DNA from: Winogradskyella vincentii
GTDB lineage: Bacteria > Bacteroidota > Bacteroidia > Flavobacteriales > Flavobacteriaceae
Direction: 5' to 3'
Length of the DNA: 64,000 bases
NCBI RefSeq assembly: GCF_020166345.1
Contig: NZ_JAIUJS010000001.1
Span: forward strand, 620,001 to 684,000
In this document: piece by piece, positions 34,089 through 42,414 of the stretch
Numbering within the stretch: position 1 is the first letter of the stretch
Layout of the letters: each line of letters opens with the position of its first letter
Notes under the pieces: model-generated
Seen by the model: the letters and a program-made list of their open reading frames with translations, nothing else
Databases searched by the model: none
What the model was told of the DNA's origin: nothing
Made by a program: the position numbers and the translations under genes

Positions 34089-34681
34089 GCTAAATAGCCA
34101 TAAATGGCAATAATTGTAAATCCTAAATACTGAAAACTAGTAAATGTAAATCCTTTATATAAATACAAAGGTACAGATATGACATCTCCTATAATCCAAA
34201 ATATCCAGTTTTCTATTTTGCGTCTTGCCATAAGCCACATACCAACAAAAAATATGGCAGTAGTCAATGTATCTACATAAGCAACCCAACTTGTCCATTT
34301 ATCAAATGACTTGTATACAACGAAAACAAAAATTAAGGTTGCAATAAAAATGCCAATACTAATTTGCTTTTCCTTTTGGGTAGTGGTTGATATTGGTGTA
34401 ACATGTGTTGCATCAACTTTTCGAGTCCATATATACCAACCATAAACACTCATAGCAAAATAGTACCCGTTGATCATCATATCGCCAAGCAATTCCCATT
34501 TAAACAATAAATACACAAAAATCGCGGTACTTATCATACCTGTTGGAAATACTAAAATATTGTTTTGCTTGGAAAACCATACGGATAGAAACCCAAAGAA
34601 TACGGCAACTATCTCTAATACAATATCCATAGTTTGATAGTCCGAGTACTGACCAAAAAAGAAATCAAAAATCTGGTTCAT
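34049..34681 (-). CDS. pnuC: PnuC/PnuT-type vitamin transporter
   Basis: A 210-residue inner-membrane protein with about seven helices and the PnuC pattern: SVWFSKQNNILVFPTGMIS and MSVYGWYIWTRK with the aromatic substrate-site motif, then DVISVPLYLYKGF. PnuC proteins carry nicotinamide riboside; close relatives PnuT carry thiamine and PnuX riboflavin. The neighbours (kinase, thiamine-binding-type protein, TPP-controlled receptor 3 kb downstream) favour thiamine. The gene overlaps both neighbours (17 and 40 nt), so the three are one translational unit. Confidence 0.88.
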   Translation of the reverse strand: MNQIFDFFFGQYSDYQTMDIVLEIVAVFFGFLSVWFSKQNNILVFPTGMISTAIFVYLLFKWELLGDMMINGYYFAMSVYGWYIWTRKVDATHVTPISTTTQKEKQISIGIFIATLIFVFVVYKSFDKWTSWVAYVDTLTTAIFFVGMWLMARRKIENWIFWIIGDVISVPLYLYKGFTFTSFQYLGFTIIAIYGYLAWKKHLNNNLQIV

Positions 34682-34934
34682 AATCGCTTCGGTCTGTCTT
34701 TACAACTTTCATGTTTAATACGGCAATATCTATATCTAGAAAAGATTGTTTAATGGTTCTAGTTAAAAAAGTCATTAGAGCATCATAGTCTCCATAAATT
34801 TGTGTGCTTAATGGATTTTCAAGAACTTTAAATTCAGATTTTCTTAGTTCTTTGATAAATTCGATAATATGAGATTCGTAATCATCTTTTAATGGCGTTA
34901 GAGTAAGCTCTACGGATATTTTCATTGAATTCAT
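34665..34934 (-). CDS. Thiamine-binding-type small protein (DUF77/YkoF-like)
   Basis: 89 residues forming one ferredoxin-like alpha/beta domain: MKISVELTLTPLKDDY, then FKVLENPLSTQIYGDYD, and KVVKTDRSDYEPDF at the end. The middle motif, in which a strand-turn holds the ligand, is that of the MTH1187/YkoF (DUF77) family, several members of which bind thiamine. It starts at a TAATG overlap with the GGGP synthase gene and overlaps pnuC by 17 nt. The predicted role is binding thiamine or hydroxymethylpyrimidine in the cytoplasm. Confidence 0.75.
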   Translation of the reverse strand: MNSMKISVELTLTPLKDDYESHIIEFIKELRKSEFKVLENPLSTQIYGDYDALMTFLTRTIKQSFLDIDIAVLNMKVVKTDRSDYEPDF

Positions 34935-35680
34935 TAATTGGCAGTTATTTTAAATTCTGGCTTTAACAAATCCTCAAAAAAGGATTCGTCCTTTTCAAAT
35001 GCTGTACCAACCACCACAATATCTGCCCCTGCACCATATGCGTTATTAAGGTCTTGTTTTGTTTTAATACCACCTCCTATAATCAAAGGAATATTTAATG
35101 ATCCTTTTACTTTAGAAATTATATCAGAATCAATGGGCTGTATTGCTCCACTCCCTGCTTCTAAATAAATAAGTTTCATACCCAATAATTCTCCTGCTTT
35201 TGCAGTATCTCTTATAAGGTCGATATCAGCCCTTAGCATTGGCGTGGTCTTACTAACTTTCTCTACTGAGGTTTTCTTACCATTTTCAACAAGTAAATAA
35301 CCAGTCGGTAGGATTTCTAAGTTGGTAGTTGATAATTTAGGAACAGCCTCAACATGCTTTCCTATTAAATAATCTGGGTTTCTCCCAGATATTAATGATA
35401 AAAACAGAATCCCATCTGCCTCTGGAGAAATTTGATTAGTATCTCCAGGGAATAATATTACGGGCAATTTTGTATGGGATTTAATTTCCAAAATCTGTTC
35501 ATCAATATTAGTATCCACTTCACTTCCACCAACAAAAATATGAGTAGCAATGGACCTATTGACTTTACCTATAAATGAAGAAATATTCTTTATCTCCATT
35601 TTATCAGGATCAATTAAAACGGCCAATTGCGTTTTTGCAATCTGTGAGTTAATAATAATATCCTTATATAAATTCTTCAT
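34934..35680 (-). CDS. Geranylgeranylglyceryl/heptaprenylglyceryl phosphate synthase family protein
   Basis: A 248-residue TIM-barrel enzyme of the GGGPS/PcrB family, which joins sn-glycerol-1-phosphate to a polyprenyl diphosphate in an ether link. Signatures are LAVLIDPDKMEIKNI near residue 21, HIFVGGSEVDTN, MKLIYLEAGSGA and IIGGGIKTKQDLNNAYGAGADIVVVGTA. The family makes archaeal membrane lipids and is also found in Bacteroidetes, where its physiological product is not well known. It overlaps both neighbours by one base at TAATG joints and so is part of the run that starts with the phosphopantetheinyl transferase gene. Confidence 0.9.
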   Translation of the reverse strand: MKNLYKDIIINSQIAKTQLAVLIDPDKMEIKNISSFIGKVNRSIATHIFVGGSEVDTNIDEQILEIKSHTKLPVILFPGDTNQISPEADGILFLSLISGRNPDYLIGKHVEAVPKLSTTNLEILPTGYLLVENGKKTSVEKVSKTTPMLRADIDLIRDTAKAGELLGMKLIYLEAGSGAIQPIDSDIISKVKGSLNIPLIIGGGIKTKQDLNNAYGAGADIVVVGTAFEKDESFFEDLLKPEFKITAN

Positions 35681-36306
35681 TATGGTACAACATAAGCACA
35701 GGTAAAACCTTCAAACTCTAAAAAAGCAGTATTGTATCTGTACTTTTTATTATTATAATCTATCCAGGCTACCGTATTGCCATCATTAATCATAAATGGA
35801 ATAACTAAAAAATGATCTTTAAATAACATTCCAGGAGTTGCAAAAAGTTTATATAACGACTCTTTAATACCCCAAATAACGGTTAATTTATTTATATAAT
35901 CATCGGCATAAGTGTCTAGATAATTAAATTCATAATCCACGAACTTTTTTGCAATGATTGAAATTTTTTCACGTTGCTTTTCAATGTCTATACCAACTTC
36001 CTTATCACTTACTATCACACCCGAAAATATAAACGAATGTGTAATTGAAATACATTTCCCATCCTTAAGATGGGGTTTACCATGTTCATCATAAAACAAA
36101 TCCTGATCTGTATATCCAAATTCTCTAAGCAGGTGTCTGACACTTAGAAATCCGCGTTGATGTAATTCACTTTTCATACCCAAAACGCGTTCTAAACTAT
36201 TTGGTTTTAAATCCAAAGGCTTCAATAGTTCATTATAAGACTCCTCAATCTTCCATATTTTAACAGTAGTTTGTGAGTTTACATCAATGGATTTATAAAG
36301 TGGCAT
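35680..36306 (-). CDS. 4'-Phosphopantetheinyl transferase family protein
   Basis: 208 residues of the Sfp/AcpT superfamily, which attach the phosphopantetheine arm to carrier proteins. The magnesium-binding Asp/Glu pair is in VGIDIEKQR (D107, E109) and the catalytic WGIKES (K148, E149) is intact; SITHSFIFSGV precedes. It is the first gene of the six-gene run towards arfB. No polyketide or non-ribosomal peptide gene is nearby, so the target may be the fatty-acid carrier protein or an aryl-polyene system elsewhere. Confidence 0.9.
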   Translation of the reverse strand: MPLYKSIDVNSQTTVKIWKIEESYNELLKPLDLKPNSLERVLGMKSELHQRGFLSVRHLLREFGYTDQDLFYDEHGKPHLKDGKCISITHSFIFSGVIVSDKEVGIDIEKQREKISIIAKKFVDYEFNYLDTYADDYINKLTVIWGIKESLYKLFATPGMLFKDHFLVIPFMINDGNTVAWIDYNNKKYRYNTAFLEFEGFTCAYVVP

Positions 36307-36329
36307 TTAATATTCTAAATGGTAATGTT

Positions 36330-36337
36330 TATCTTTG
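36330..36337 (+). promoter_or_regulatory. -7 box of ahcY promoter
   Basis: TATCTTTG matches TAnnTTTG exactly and sets a leader of about 90 nt before the ahcY start. No clear TTG was seen 17-23 nt upstream. Confidence 0.55.
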
Positions 36338-36364
36338 CACAGCCTTAATCAGATTTGGCTTTTA

Positions 36365-36430
36365 ATGAAGAACGAATTTAACCAATTACATGCTAATCCC
36401 AAAGGCAGTTATTTAAAAAATGAAATATAA
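36365..36430 (+). CDS. 21-codon upstream reading frame (leader peptide candidate)
   Basis: ATG at 36365 opens a 21-residue frame ([20 protein letters not shown] plus Ile) whose TAA ends at 36430, one base before the ATG of ahcY at 36432. It lies inside the leader set by the -7 box at 36330. The peptide is rich in Asn and Lys and has no feature I recognise. The close stop/start spacing would allow translational coupling. It could also be a chance frame in an AT-rich leader. Confidence 0.35.
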   Translation: MKNEFNQLHANPKGSYLKNEI

Positions 36431-36431
36431 A

Positions 36432-37745
36432 ATGAGTACAAAAATTGCTTACGTCCCTTATAAAGTAAAAGATATGTCTCTTGCATCTTGGGGAAGAAAA
36501 GAGATTGAATTAGCAGAAGCAGAAATGCCAGGTCTAATGAGTCTTCGTGAAGAATATAAAGATGAACAACCACTTAAAGGTGCGCGTATTGCAGGCTGTT
36601 TGCATATGACTATTCAGACTGCAGTATTAATTGAAACTTTACAAGCACTTGGTGCAGAAGTTACATGGAGCTCTTGTAACATATTCTCCACTCAAGATCA
36701 GGCTGCGGCGGCAATAGCTGAAGCTGGTACTGCTGTTTACGCATGGAAGAATATGACTGAGGAAGAGTTTGACTGGTGTATAGAACAAACCTTATTCTTT
36801 GGTGAGGACAGAAAACCATTAAATATGATTTTAGATGATGGTGGTGATTTAACTAATATGGTTTTAGATAAGTACCCAGAATTGACGTCGGGAATCAAAG
36901 GACTATCTGAAGAAACTACAACTGGTGTTCATCGTTTGTATGAGCGTTTCAAAAATGGAACTTTACCAATGCCTGCAATTAATGTTAATGATTCTGTAAC
37001 CAAATCTAAGTTTGATAATAAATACGGTTGTAAAGAGTCTGCTGTAGATGCTATACGCCGTGCTACAGATACTATGCTAGCTGGTAAACGTGTAACTGTT
37101 TGTGGTTATGGTGACGTTGGTAAAGGAACTGCAGCTTCTTTTAAAGGTGCTGGAAGTATTGTTACTGTTACCGAAATTGACCCAATTTGTGCTTTGCAAG
37201 CAGCAATGGACGGATTTGAGGTGAAGCGTTTAGAAACTGTTGTTTCTAATTCTGATATTGTAATTACTACTACAGGTAATAAAGACATTGTAAGAGCAGA
37301 GCATTTTAAGGCAATGAAGGACAAAACCATAGTTTGTAATATTGGTCATTTTGACAATGAAATACAAATGGCTTGGTTAAACGAAAATTATGGTGATACC
37401 AAAAACACCATTAAACCTCAAGTTGATAAGTATACTATTGATGGTAAGGATGTCATCATCTTAGCTGAAGGTAGATTGGTAAACTTAGGTTGTGCTACAG
37501 GTCATCCAAGTTTTGTAATGAGTAACTCTTTTACAAACCAAACATTAGCACAGATTGAACTTTGGAACAATTCTGGAAACTACGAAAACAAGGTGTACAT
37601 GTTACCAAAGCACCTAGATGAAAAGGTCGCCAAGTTGCACTTGGAAAAAATCGGTGTTGAATTAACAGAGCTCAAAGATTACCAAGCAGATTATATTGGT
37701 GTTACGGTTGAAGGGCCATATAAGCCAGAACACTATAGATACTAA
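36432..37745 (+). CDS. ahcY: Adenosylhomocysteinase
   Basis: Splits S-adenosylhomocysteine to adenosine and homocysteine, recycling the product of methyl transfer. The 437-residue protein has [16 protein letters not shown], the substrate motif [31 protein letters not shown] and the NAD loop [17 protein letters not shown], and it ends PEHYRY. The ATG at 36432 gives [14 protein letters not shown], the usual start in the family; an ATG 12 nt earlier is also in frame. A strong hairpin terminator follows. The call is firm. Confidence 0.97.
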   Translation: MSTKIAYVPYKVKDMSLASWGRKEIELAEAEMPGLMSLREEYKDEQPLKGARIAGCLHMTIQTAVLIETLQALGAEVTWSSCNIFSTQDQAAAAIAEAGTAVYAWKNMTEEEFDWCIEQTLFFGEDRKPLNMILDDGGDLTNMVLDKYPELTSGIKGLSEETTTGVHRLYERFKNGTLPMPAINVNDSVTKSKFDNKYGCKESAVDAIRRATDTMLAGKRVTVCGYGDVGKGTAASFKGAGSIVTVTEIDPICALQAAMDGFEVKRLETVVSNSDIVITTTGNKDIVRAEHFKAMKDKTIVCNIGHFDNEIQMAWLNENYGDTKNTIKPQVDKYTIDGKDVIILAEGRLVNLGCATGHPSFVMSNSFTNQTLAQIELWNNSGNYENKVYMLPKHLDEKVAKLHLEKIGVELTELKDYQADYIGVTVEGPYKPEHYRY

Positions 37746-37782
37746 TTGTTTTTATTATATAATTACAATTTTAAATATATTA

Positions 37783-37815
37783 AAAAGCCCTTTCAGAAAT
37801 GAAAGGGTTTTTTTA
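37783..37815 (+). terminator. Terminator of ahcY
   Basis: AAAGCCCTTTCA ... TGAAAGGGTTTTTTT hairpin with a long T-run about 40-70 nt past the ahcY stop. Confidence 0.88.
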
Positions 37816-37828
37816 TTTTAAGTCTGAA

Positions 37829-38308
37829 ATGATCTATTCAAGCGAGAAAATAAAAGTCCCGAGATTTAGTGAAGAAGAAGGCTTCTATACCACAAAGAAG
37901 CGCTCTAAAATGATGAGCAAAATACGCGGTCATAATACCAAACCAGAATTGATTTTCAGAAAAGCTTTGTGGAAAAAAGGAATTCGTTATAGAGTTAACA
38001 ATAAACAATTACCAGGCAAACCAGACGTAAGTATAAAAAAATACAAACTTGCTATTTTTATTGACGGAGAATACTGGCATGGTTACAATTGGGATGAGAG
38101 AAAACCTAAGTTAAAAACCAATCGTAAATTTTGGATTCCCAAGATTGAACGTAATATGCAACGTGATATTGAAGTGAACCAGCAGTTGCAAAATATGGAA
38201 TATACCATCTTTAGATTTTGGGCACACGAAATAAAAGACAATCTTAAAACATGCATCAGCGATGTTTTAATGCACATTACAAATTCAAAATATGGACATA
38301 AACTCTAA
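37829..38308 (+). CDS. vsr: Very short patch repair endonuclease-like protein (orphan Vsr)
   Basis: A 159-residue Vsr-family nuclease. It has KRSKMMSKIRGHNTKPEL, the nuclease core PGKPDVSIKKYKLAIFIDGEYWHG (catalytic Asp, then the FIDGxxWHG segment) and the IERNMQRDIEVN helix. Vsr nicks T:G mismatches left by deamination of 5-methylcytosine. The start at 37829 was chosen because an earlier ATG lies in the ahcY terminator. The end overlaps the aminotransferase gene by 17 nt. No cytosine methyltransferase is near, so the gene is an orphan here. Confidence 0.88.
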   Translation: MIYSSEKIKVPRFSEEEGFYTTKKRSKMMSKIRGHNTKPELIFRKALWKKGIRYRVNNKQLPGKPDVSIKKYKLAIFIDGEYWHGYNWDERKPKLKTNRKFWIPKIERNMQRDIEVNQQLQNMEYTIFRFWAHEIKDNLKTCISDVLMHITNSKYGHKL

Positions 38309-39434
38309 GTTACCAAAGGTTGGCACAACAATTTTCACTGTAATGAGTGCTCTTGCCAATGAGCATAAAGCATTAAATCTATCTCAAGGTTTTCCTAACT
38401 ATGAAAGTGATAAAAAATTAAATGACTTAGTTGCTCAAGCAATGAATAGTGGTTATAACCAGTATGCTCCCATGGCAGGTAGTTTGGATTTGAGGTTAGC
38501 AATTGCACATAAATATGAATTGCTATACAATAAAACCTATCATCCAGAGAATGAAATAACCATAACAGCTGGTGCTACGCAAGCCATCTACACAATAATC
38601 ACAGCCTTTATACACAAGGATGATGAGGTAATAATTTTTAAACCAGCTTACGATTGTTATGAACCTGCTGTGAAAATAAATGGTGGAACGCCTATATCTA
38701 TTCAGTTATCAGCACCTAATTATAAAATTAGTTGGGAAGAAGTATCATCAAAGATAACTTCTAAAACAAAAATGATAATAATAAATACACCTCATAACCC
38801 TACAGGTACCATTTGGTCTAAAGAGGACATTTTACAGTTACAAAAACTTACCAGTAATACCAATATAATTGTCTTAAGTGACGAGGTCTACGAACATATT
38901 GTTTTTGATGATGCTAAACATTACAGTATTTGTTTATTTAATGATTTAAAACAACGCTCTTTTATAACTGCCTCTTTTGGAAAAACATTTCATAATACAG
39001 GATGGAAAATTGGGTACTGTTGTGCACCAAAATCATTAATGGAAGAATTTAGAAAAGTACATCAGTTTAATGTGTTTTCAGTTAATCATCCTGCACAAAA
39101 AGGAATTGCCGATTTTATGCAAGATCCTCAAACCTATAATGGCCTTTCAGAATTTTTTCAGCGTAAACGTGATTTGTTTCTTAATTTGATTTCTGAATCT
39201 CGATTTAAATATAGTCCTTCACACGGCACTTACTTTCAGGTTTTAGATTATTCCGAAATTACAGATGAATATGACGTAGACTTTGCAAAACGATTAACCA
39301 TAGATTATAAAATAGCTTCGATACCCTTGTCAGTTTTCAATAACGAAAACATGGATGATAAAGTCCTTCGTTTTTGCTTTGCTAAAACTGAAGAAACTTT
39401 GATTAAGGCAGCAGAAATTCTTAGTAAAATTTGA
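38292..39434 (+). CDS. PLP-dependent aminotransferase, methionine/glutamine (KAT/YbdL) type
   Basis: A 380-residue class I aminotransferase. It starts SKLPKVGTTIFTVMSALANE, with LNLSQGFPNYE and the Lys that binds PLP in TASFGKTFHNTGWKIGY near residue 230, and NTPHNPTG before it. This pattern is that of the methionine aminotransferase / glutamine transaminase K group, which convert methionine (or glutamine) and an oxo acid. An omega-amidase two genes on completes the glutaminase II pathway, and ahcY upstream touches methionine metabolism. It overlaps vsr by 17 nt. Confidence 0.9.
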   Translation: MDINSKLPKVGTTIFTVMSALANEHKALNLSQGFPNYESDKKLNDLVAQAMNSGYNQYAPMAGSLDLRLAIAHKYELLYNKTYHPENEITITAGATQAIYTIITAFIHKDDEVIIFKPAYDCYEPAVKINGGTPISIQLSAPNYKISWEEVSSKITSKTKMIIINTPHNPTGTIWSKEDILQLQKLTSNTNIIVLSDEVYEHIVFDDAKHYSICLFNDLKQRSFITASFGKTFHNTGWKIGYCCAPKSLMEEFRKVHQFNVFSVNHPAQKGIADFMQDPQTYNGLSEFFQRKRDLFLNLISESRFKYSPSHGTYFQVLDYSEITDEYDVDFAKRLTIDYKIASIPLSVFNNENMDDKVLRFCFAKTEETLIKAAEILSKI

Positions 39435-39485
39435 GTTACTTTTTGTAATTTGATGTGTCCAATGTTTGTAACAAAACATTTTGAG

Positions 39486-39974
39486 ATGAGATATTTAATA
39501 ACACTTTTAATTTTCGCTTATTCTTTTTGTATTTCTGCCCAAGTTGTAAAAATGGATGGGAAAAGTTATGAGGTGAAAAAAGACAAAATTCTATTAGATG
39601 GAAAAGACATTACATCTACCTTAAATAAAGATGAGCGCGATTTAATTTTTGAGGAGGCAAAGGCAATTTCATTAGATTTAAAATTTAGAGAAAATGCCAA
39701 AAAAGAGACTAAAAAAGCTCAAAAAGAAGCGAAAAAAGCCGAAAAAGCTCAAAAAAAGGCTGAAAAAGCTCAAAAAAATGCCGAAAAGGCTTTAAAAGAG
39801 AAAGAGAAGTTTCAAAAACGATATGAACAAGCTCAAACTAATTTAGAGAAAGCTCAAAAAAAATATAAAAAATTAAAAAAGAAAGGTAAATTGTCTCCAA
39901 TTGACGAACGTAAGTGGCTAGATAAAATTGACAAATTACAATCAAAAGTTAACAAAGCCCATAGCAAAATGTAA
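39486..39974 (+). CDS. Secreted Lys/Ala-rich coiled-coil protein
   Basis: 162 residues with a signal peptide (MRYLITLLIFAYSFCISAQ, cleavage near residue 19), a short beta-like part (about 20-60) and then a long charged helix from about 75 to 160 in which KKAEKAQK-type repeats dominate. It is probably a periplasmic or surface coiled coil. The ATG at 39486 was chosen because it starts at the signal peptide. It lies between the aminotransferase and the omega-amidase (2 nt gap) and could be co-transcribed with them. The function is unknown. Confidence 0.7.
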   Translation: MRYLITLLIFAYSFCISAQVVKMDGKSYEVKKDKILLDGKDITSTLNKDERDLIFEEAKAISLDLKFRENAKKETKKAQKEAKKAEKAQKKAEKAQKNAEKALKEKEKFQKRYEQAQTNLEKAQKKYKKLKKKGKLSPIDERKWLDKIDKLQSKVNKAHSKM

Positions 39975-39976
39975 CT

Positions 39977-40759
39977 ATGCAAAACACTCTGAAAATAGCA
40001 ATTATTCAATCTCATTTGGTTTGGGAAGACCCTGAAGCAAATCGAAAACAATTTAAAGAGAAAATTAATTCTATATCAGATAATGTTGATATAATAGTGC
40101 TGCCCGAAATGTTTACTTCTGGCTTCACAATGAATGCACCTAAGGTGGCTGAAACTATGCAAGGTGAGACTATTAACTGGCTAAAGAACATTTCAAAAAA
40201 TAAAGATACTGCTATAATAGGGAGTTTAGTTATTTCAGAAAATAACAACTACTACAATCGTTTAATATGTGCCCAACCATCTGGTGAACTTATTGAATAT
40301 GATAAAAGGCACACATTCACGCTTGCAGGAGAGCACAAAGTATACACAGCCGGTACAGAAAAAGTAATATTTAGTTATTTAGGTTGGAAAATTTGTCCCC
40401 TAATTTGTTACGATCTTCGTTTTCCCGTTTGGGCAAGAAATTCCGAGGATTATGATTTATTGTTATACGTTGCCAATTGGCCTAAACCAAGAATTAATGC
40501 TTGGGATACATTACTAAAAGCAAGAGCCATTGAGAACATGAGTTATTGTATTGGTGTTAATAGAGTTGGCCTAGATGGCCTTAATTATGAATATCCAGGT
40601 CATTCTGGTGCATATGATGTTTTGGGTCACCGCATAGATAGTATAAAGGAAAATGAAGACAAGGTTGAGATTGTTTCTCTAGAAAAATCAATGATTGGTA
40701 AATACAGGGATAAACTTAACTTTTTGAATGACAGGGATGAGTTTAATCTAAAAGTGTAA
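39977..40759 (+). CDS. Omega-amidase-type nitrilase-family hydrolase
   Basis: 260 residues of the carbon-nitrogen hydrolase superfamily with the catalytic Glu-Lys-Cys triad: E44 in LPEMFTSGF, K109 in YDKRHTF and C143 in PLICYDLRFP. The branch is YafV/Nit2-like, which removes the amide of alpha-ketoglutaramate and related omega-amides. Together with the upstream aminotransferase this makes the glutaminase II route (transamination of glutamine, then deamidation). It is convergent with the Ig-like lipoprotein gene, overlapping by 17 nt. Confidence 0.9.
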   Translation: MQNTLKIAIIQSHLVWEDPEANRKQFKEKINSISDNVDIIVLPEMFTSGFTMNAPKVAETMQGETINWLKNISKNKDTAIIGSLVISENNNYYNRLICAQPSGELIEYDKRHTFTLAGEHKVYTAGTEKVIFSYLGWKICPLICYDLRFPVWARNSEDYDLLLYVANWPKPRINAWDTLLKARAIENMSYCIGVNRVGLDGLNYEYPGHSGAYDVLGHRIDSIKENEDKVEIVSLEKSMIGKYRDKLNFLNDRDEFNLKV

Positions 40760-42359
40760 ATTCAATAATAAAATCAAAACTGGCTCTAACCTCTTCCACA
40801 TTTGCAGAAGGTGCGTAGCTCACCCTTTCCGGTTGTATTCCCAGTAAATAATTCCCAGTATCATACTTACCATTTCCATTGGTGTCGTATATAACCCTTA
40901 AGGCATATTTGCGCGGCGCAATATCAGTGAAGTCTACCACAGGATTCTCAGTAGTATAGCGCTCATATATTACAATACCTGTATCATTGACCAACTGTAC
41001 AATAAGAGGAAACTTTGCGTTTCTTAATTGAACCCTTAAGTTCCCATATTCAGATTTCATTTTTGTTCTGAATGAATAATTAAGCGTATCCTTAATGACA
41101 CCTCCATAAAAGCCTTCAAATGTTTCTGGCAACATTGTAAAAACGTAACTCTGGCCTTCTTCTTTTTCTACCGGAAAAGTGTATTTATTATAAATAGAAT
41201 CGTATTCAACTTGAAAATCAACAAAAACAGAATCCTTGTTTATAAGACTGATTTTTGATTTGTCTAATTTTATTATTGGGATATTTCCTTCGAGACTAAA
41301 ATCCTGATCAAAATTAATAGTTCCAGAAACCAATGCTTTAATTTTTAAAGAGTCAGCTTCCATAGCTCTAAACCTATGTTTAAAAGTATCAATGGACTTC
41401 TCATTTCTAACAATAAAATTTACTGTATCTACTTCAAATTTTGGTTTGTACCAATAATAAAGAGTATCTGTTTGTTTATCCTTAGTTATTCTTGTTTCAA
41501 ATCCTTCAGGTTTATCACCCAAAAGTTCAATTTGCATGGTTTTATAATTGCCTTCATATGGAAAAAGTATCCTTTTGTCTCCATCTTGCTTTGGCTTAAA
41601 TGCCTTGAAATTTGGTTCTTCCTTAAATAATTTTAATCCGAACGTTGAATCTGTAGGCACATTAATAAATCCTTCTTTAAAGGCAATTTTATCATCCTTT
41701 TGATCAAATAAAAAATTGCTGTTTTTATCCTTAATAGCTAATAGTTTGTATTTACCTTCTTTAATATTGTCTATGCTAAAAGTGGTTAAACTATCTAATG
41801 TATTAGTGATATATCTAGGTTTTTCCTTAAAAACAATAGAGTCTGTATAAGTAGAATCTACCTCATACAACATAACTGTTACAAAGGTATCCGGTTCCTC
41901 AGCAATAGCATCTTCTACAAATCCTTTAACCGATAATGAATCTATGGTGTCTCCGGTAGAAAACACATATCTATAATATGGATAAGGGTTTTCCTCATTA
42001 TTATCTACAATACTCTCACCAAAATTCAATGCATAAGTTGTATTCGCCTCAAGGGTATCTTTAATTTTTATGGAGATATATTTACTTGCGCCTCCCATAG
42101 GAGTAATAGAAGGATCAGTATCCATTGGAGGAGAAATAATCAATTGCTTCCTAAGGTCCTTAATCTTAACATACTCGTCGAAGTAGATATTGATTTCATC
42201 TCCTTTAAAATTTGTTGAAAAATTCTCTGGTTCAGATTTTAAAATAACAGGTGGCTCAGTATCCTTATCACCACCAGTTGGTGTACCACGATTAGCACAA
42301 CCTGTCAAAATGCTAATCAAAAAAAGACCAATAAAAAATCTCTGCAAGTATGAATACAT
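40743..42359 (-). CDS. SbsA Ig-like domain lipoprotein
   Basis: 538 residues with a lipoprotein signal peptide (Cys at residue 21, SILTGC). Residues about 35-135 form the Ig-like domain of the SbsA type (PPVILKSEPENFSTNF, EINIYFDEYVKIKDLRKQLIISPPM), after which the rest is beta-rich, with CarboxypepD_reg-like parts (PRKYALRVIYDTNGNGKYDTG) near the end. Such proteins are common surface lipoproteins in Bacteroidetes, with no defined role. It precedes comF in the opposite order on the same strand. Function is unknown. Confidence 0.85.
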   Translation of the reverse strand: MYSYLQRFFIGLFLISILTGCANRGTPTGGDKDTEPPVILKSEPENFSTNFKGDEINIYFDEYVKIKDLRKQLIISPPMDTDPSITPMGGASKYISIKIKDTLEANTTYALNFGESIVDNNEENPYPYYRYVFSTGDTIDSLSVKGFVEDAIAEEPDTFVTVMLYEVDSTYTDSIVFKEKPRYITNTLDSLTTFSIDNIKEGKYKLLAIKDKNSNFLFDQKDDKIAFKEGFINVPTDSTFGLKLFKEEPNFKAFKPKQDGDKRILFPYEGNYKTMQIELLGDKPEGFETRITKDKQTDTLYYWYKPKFEVDTVNFIVRNEKSIDTFKHRFRAMEADSLKIKALVSGTINFDQDFSLEGNIPIIKLDKSKISLINKDSVFVDFQVEYDSIYNKYTFPVEKEEGQSYVFTMLPETFEGFYGGVIKDTLNYSFRTKMKSEYGNLRVQLRNAKFPLIVQLVNDTGIVIYERYTTENPVVDFTDIAPRKYALRVIYDTNGNGKYDTGNYLLGIQPERVSYAPSANVEEVRASFDFIIEFTLLD

Positions 42360-42414
42360 TCAGTAAGAATTATTTAGAACAAAGAAACAATTTTAATAGT
42401 TAGAAACGAAAAAA

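Noticed and set aside
36338..36431. SAH riboswitch ahead of ahcY
   Set aside because: Known SAH riboswitches lie before ahcY in other phyla, but I could not find their conserved core or a pseudoknot here; the leader is better described as holding a short frame.
39700..39860. Repeated AAAGCTCAAAAA-type units looking like a tandem repeat or CRISPR-like array
   Set aside because: The units follow the codon frame of the Lys/Ala-rich coiled coil at 39486-39974 and are irregular in length; no spacers of constant size.
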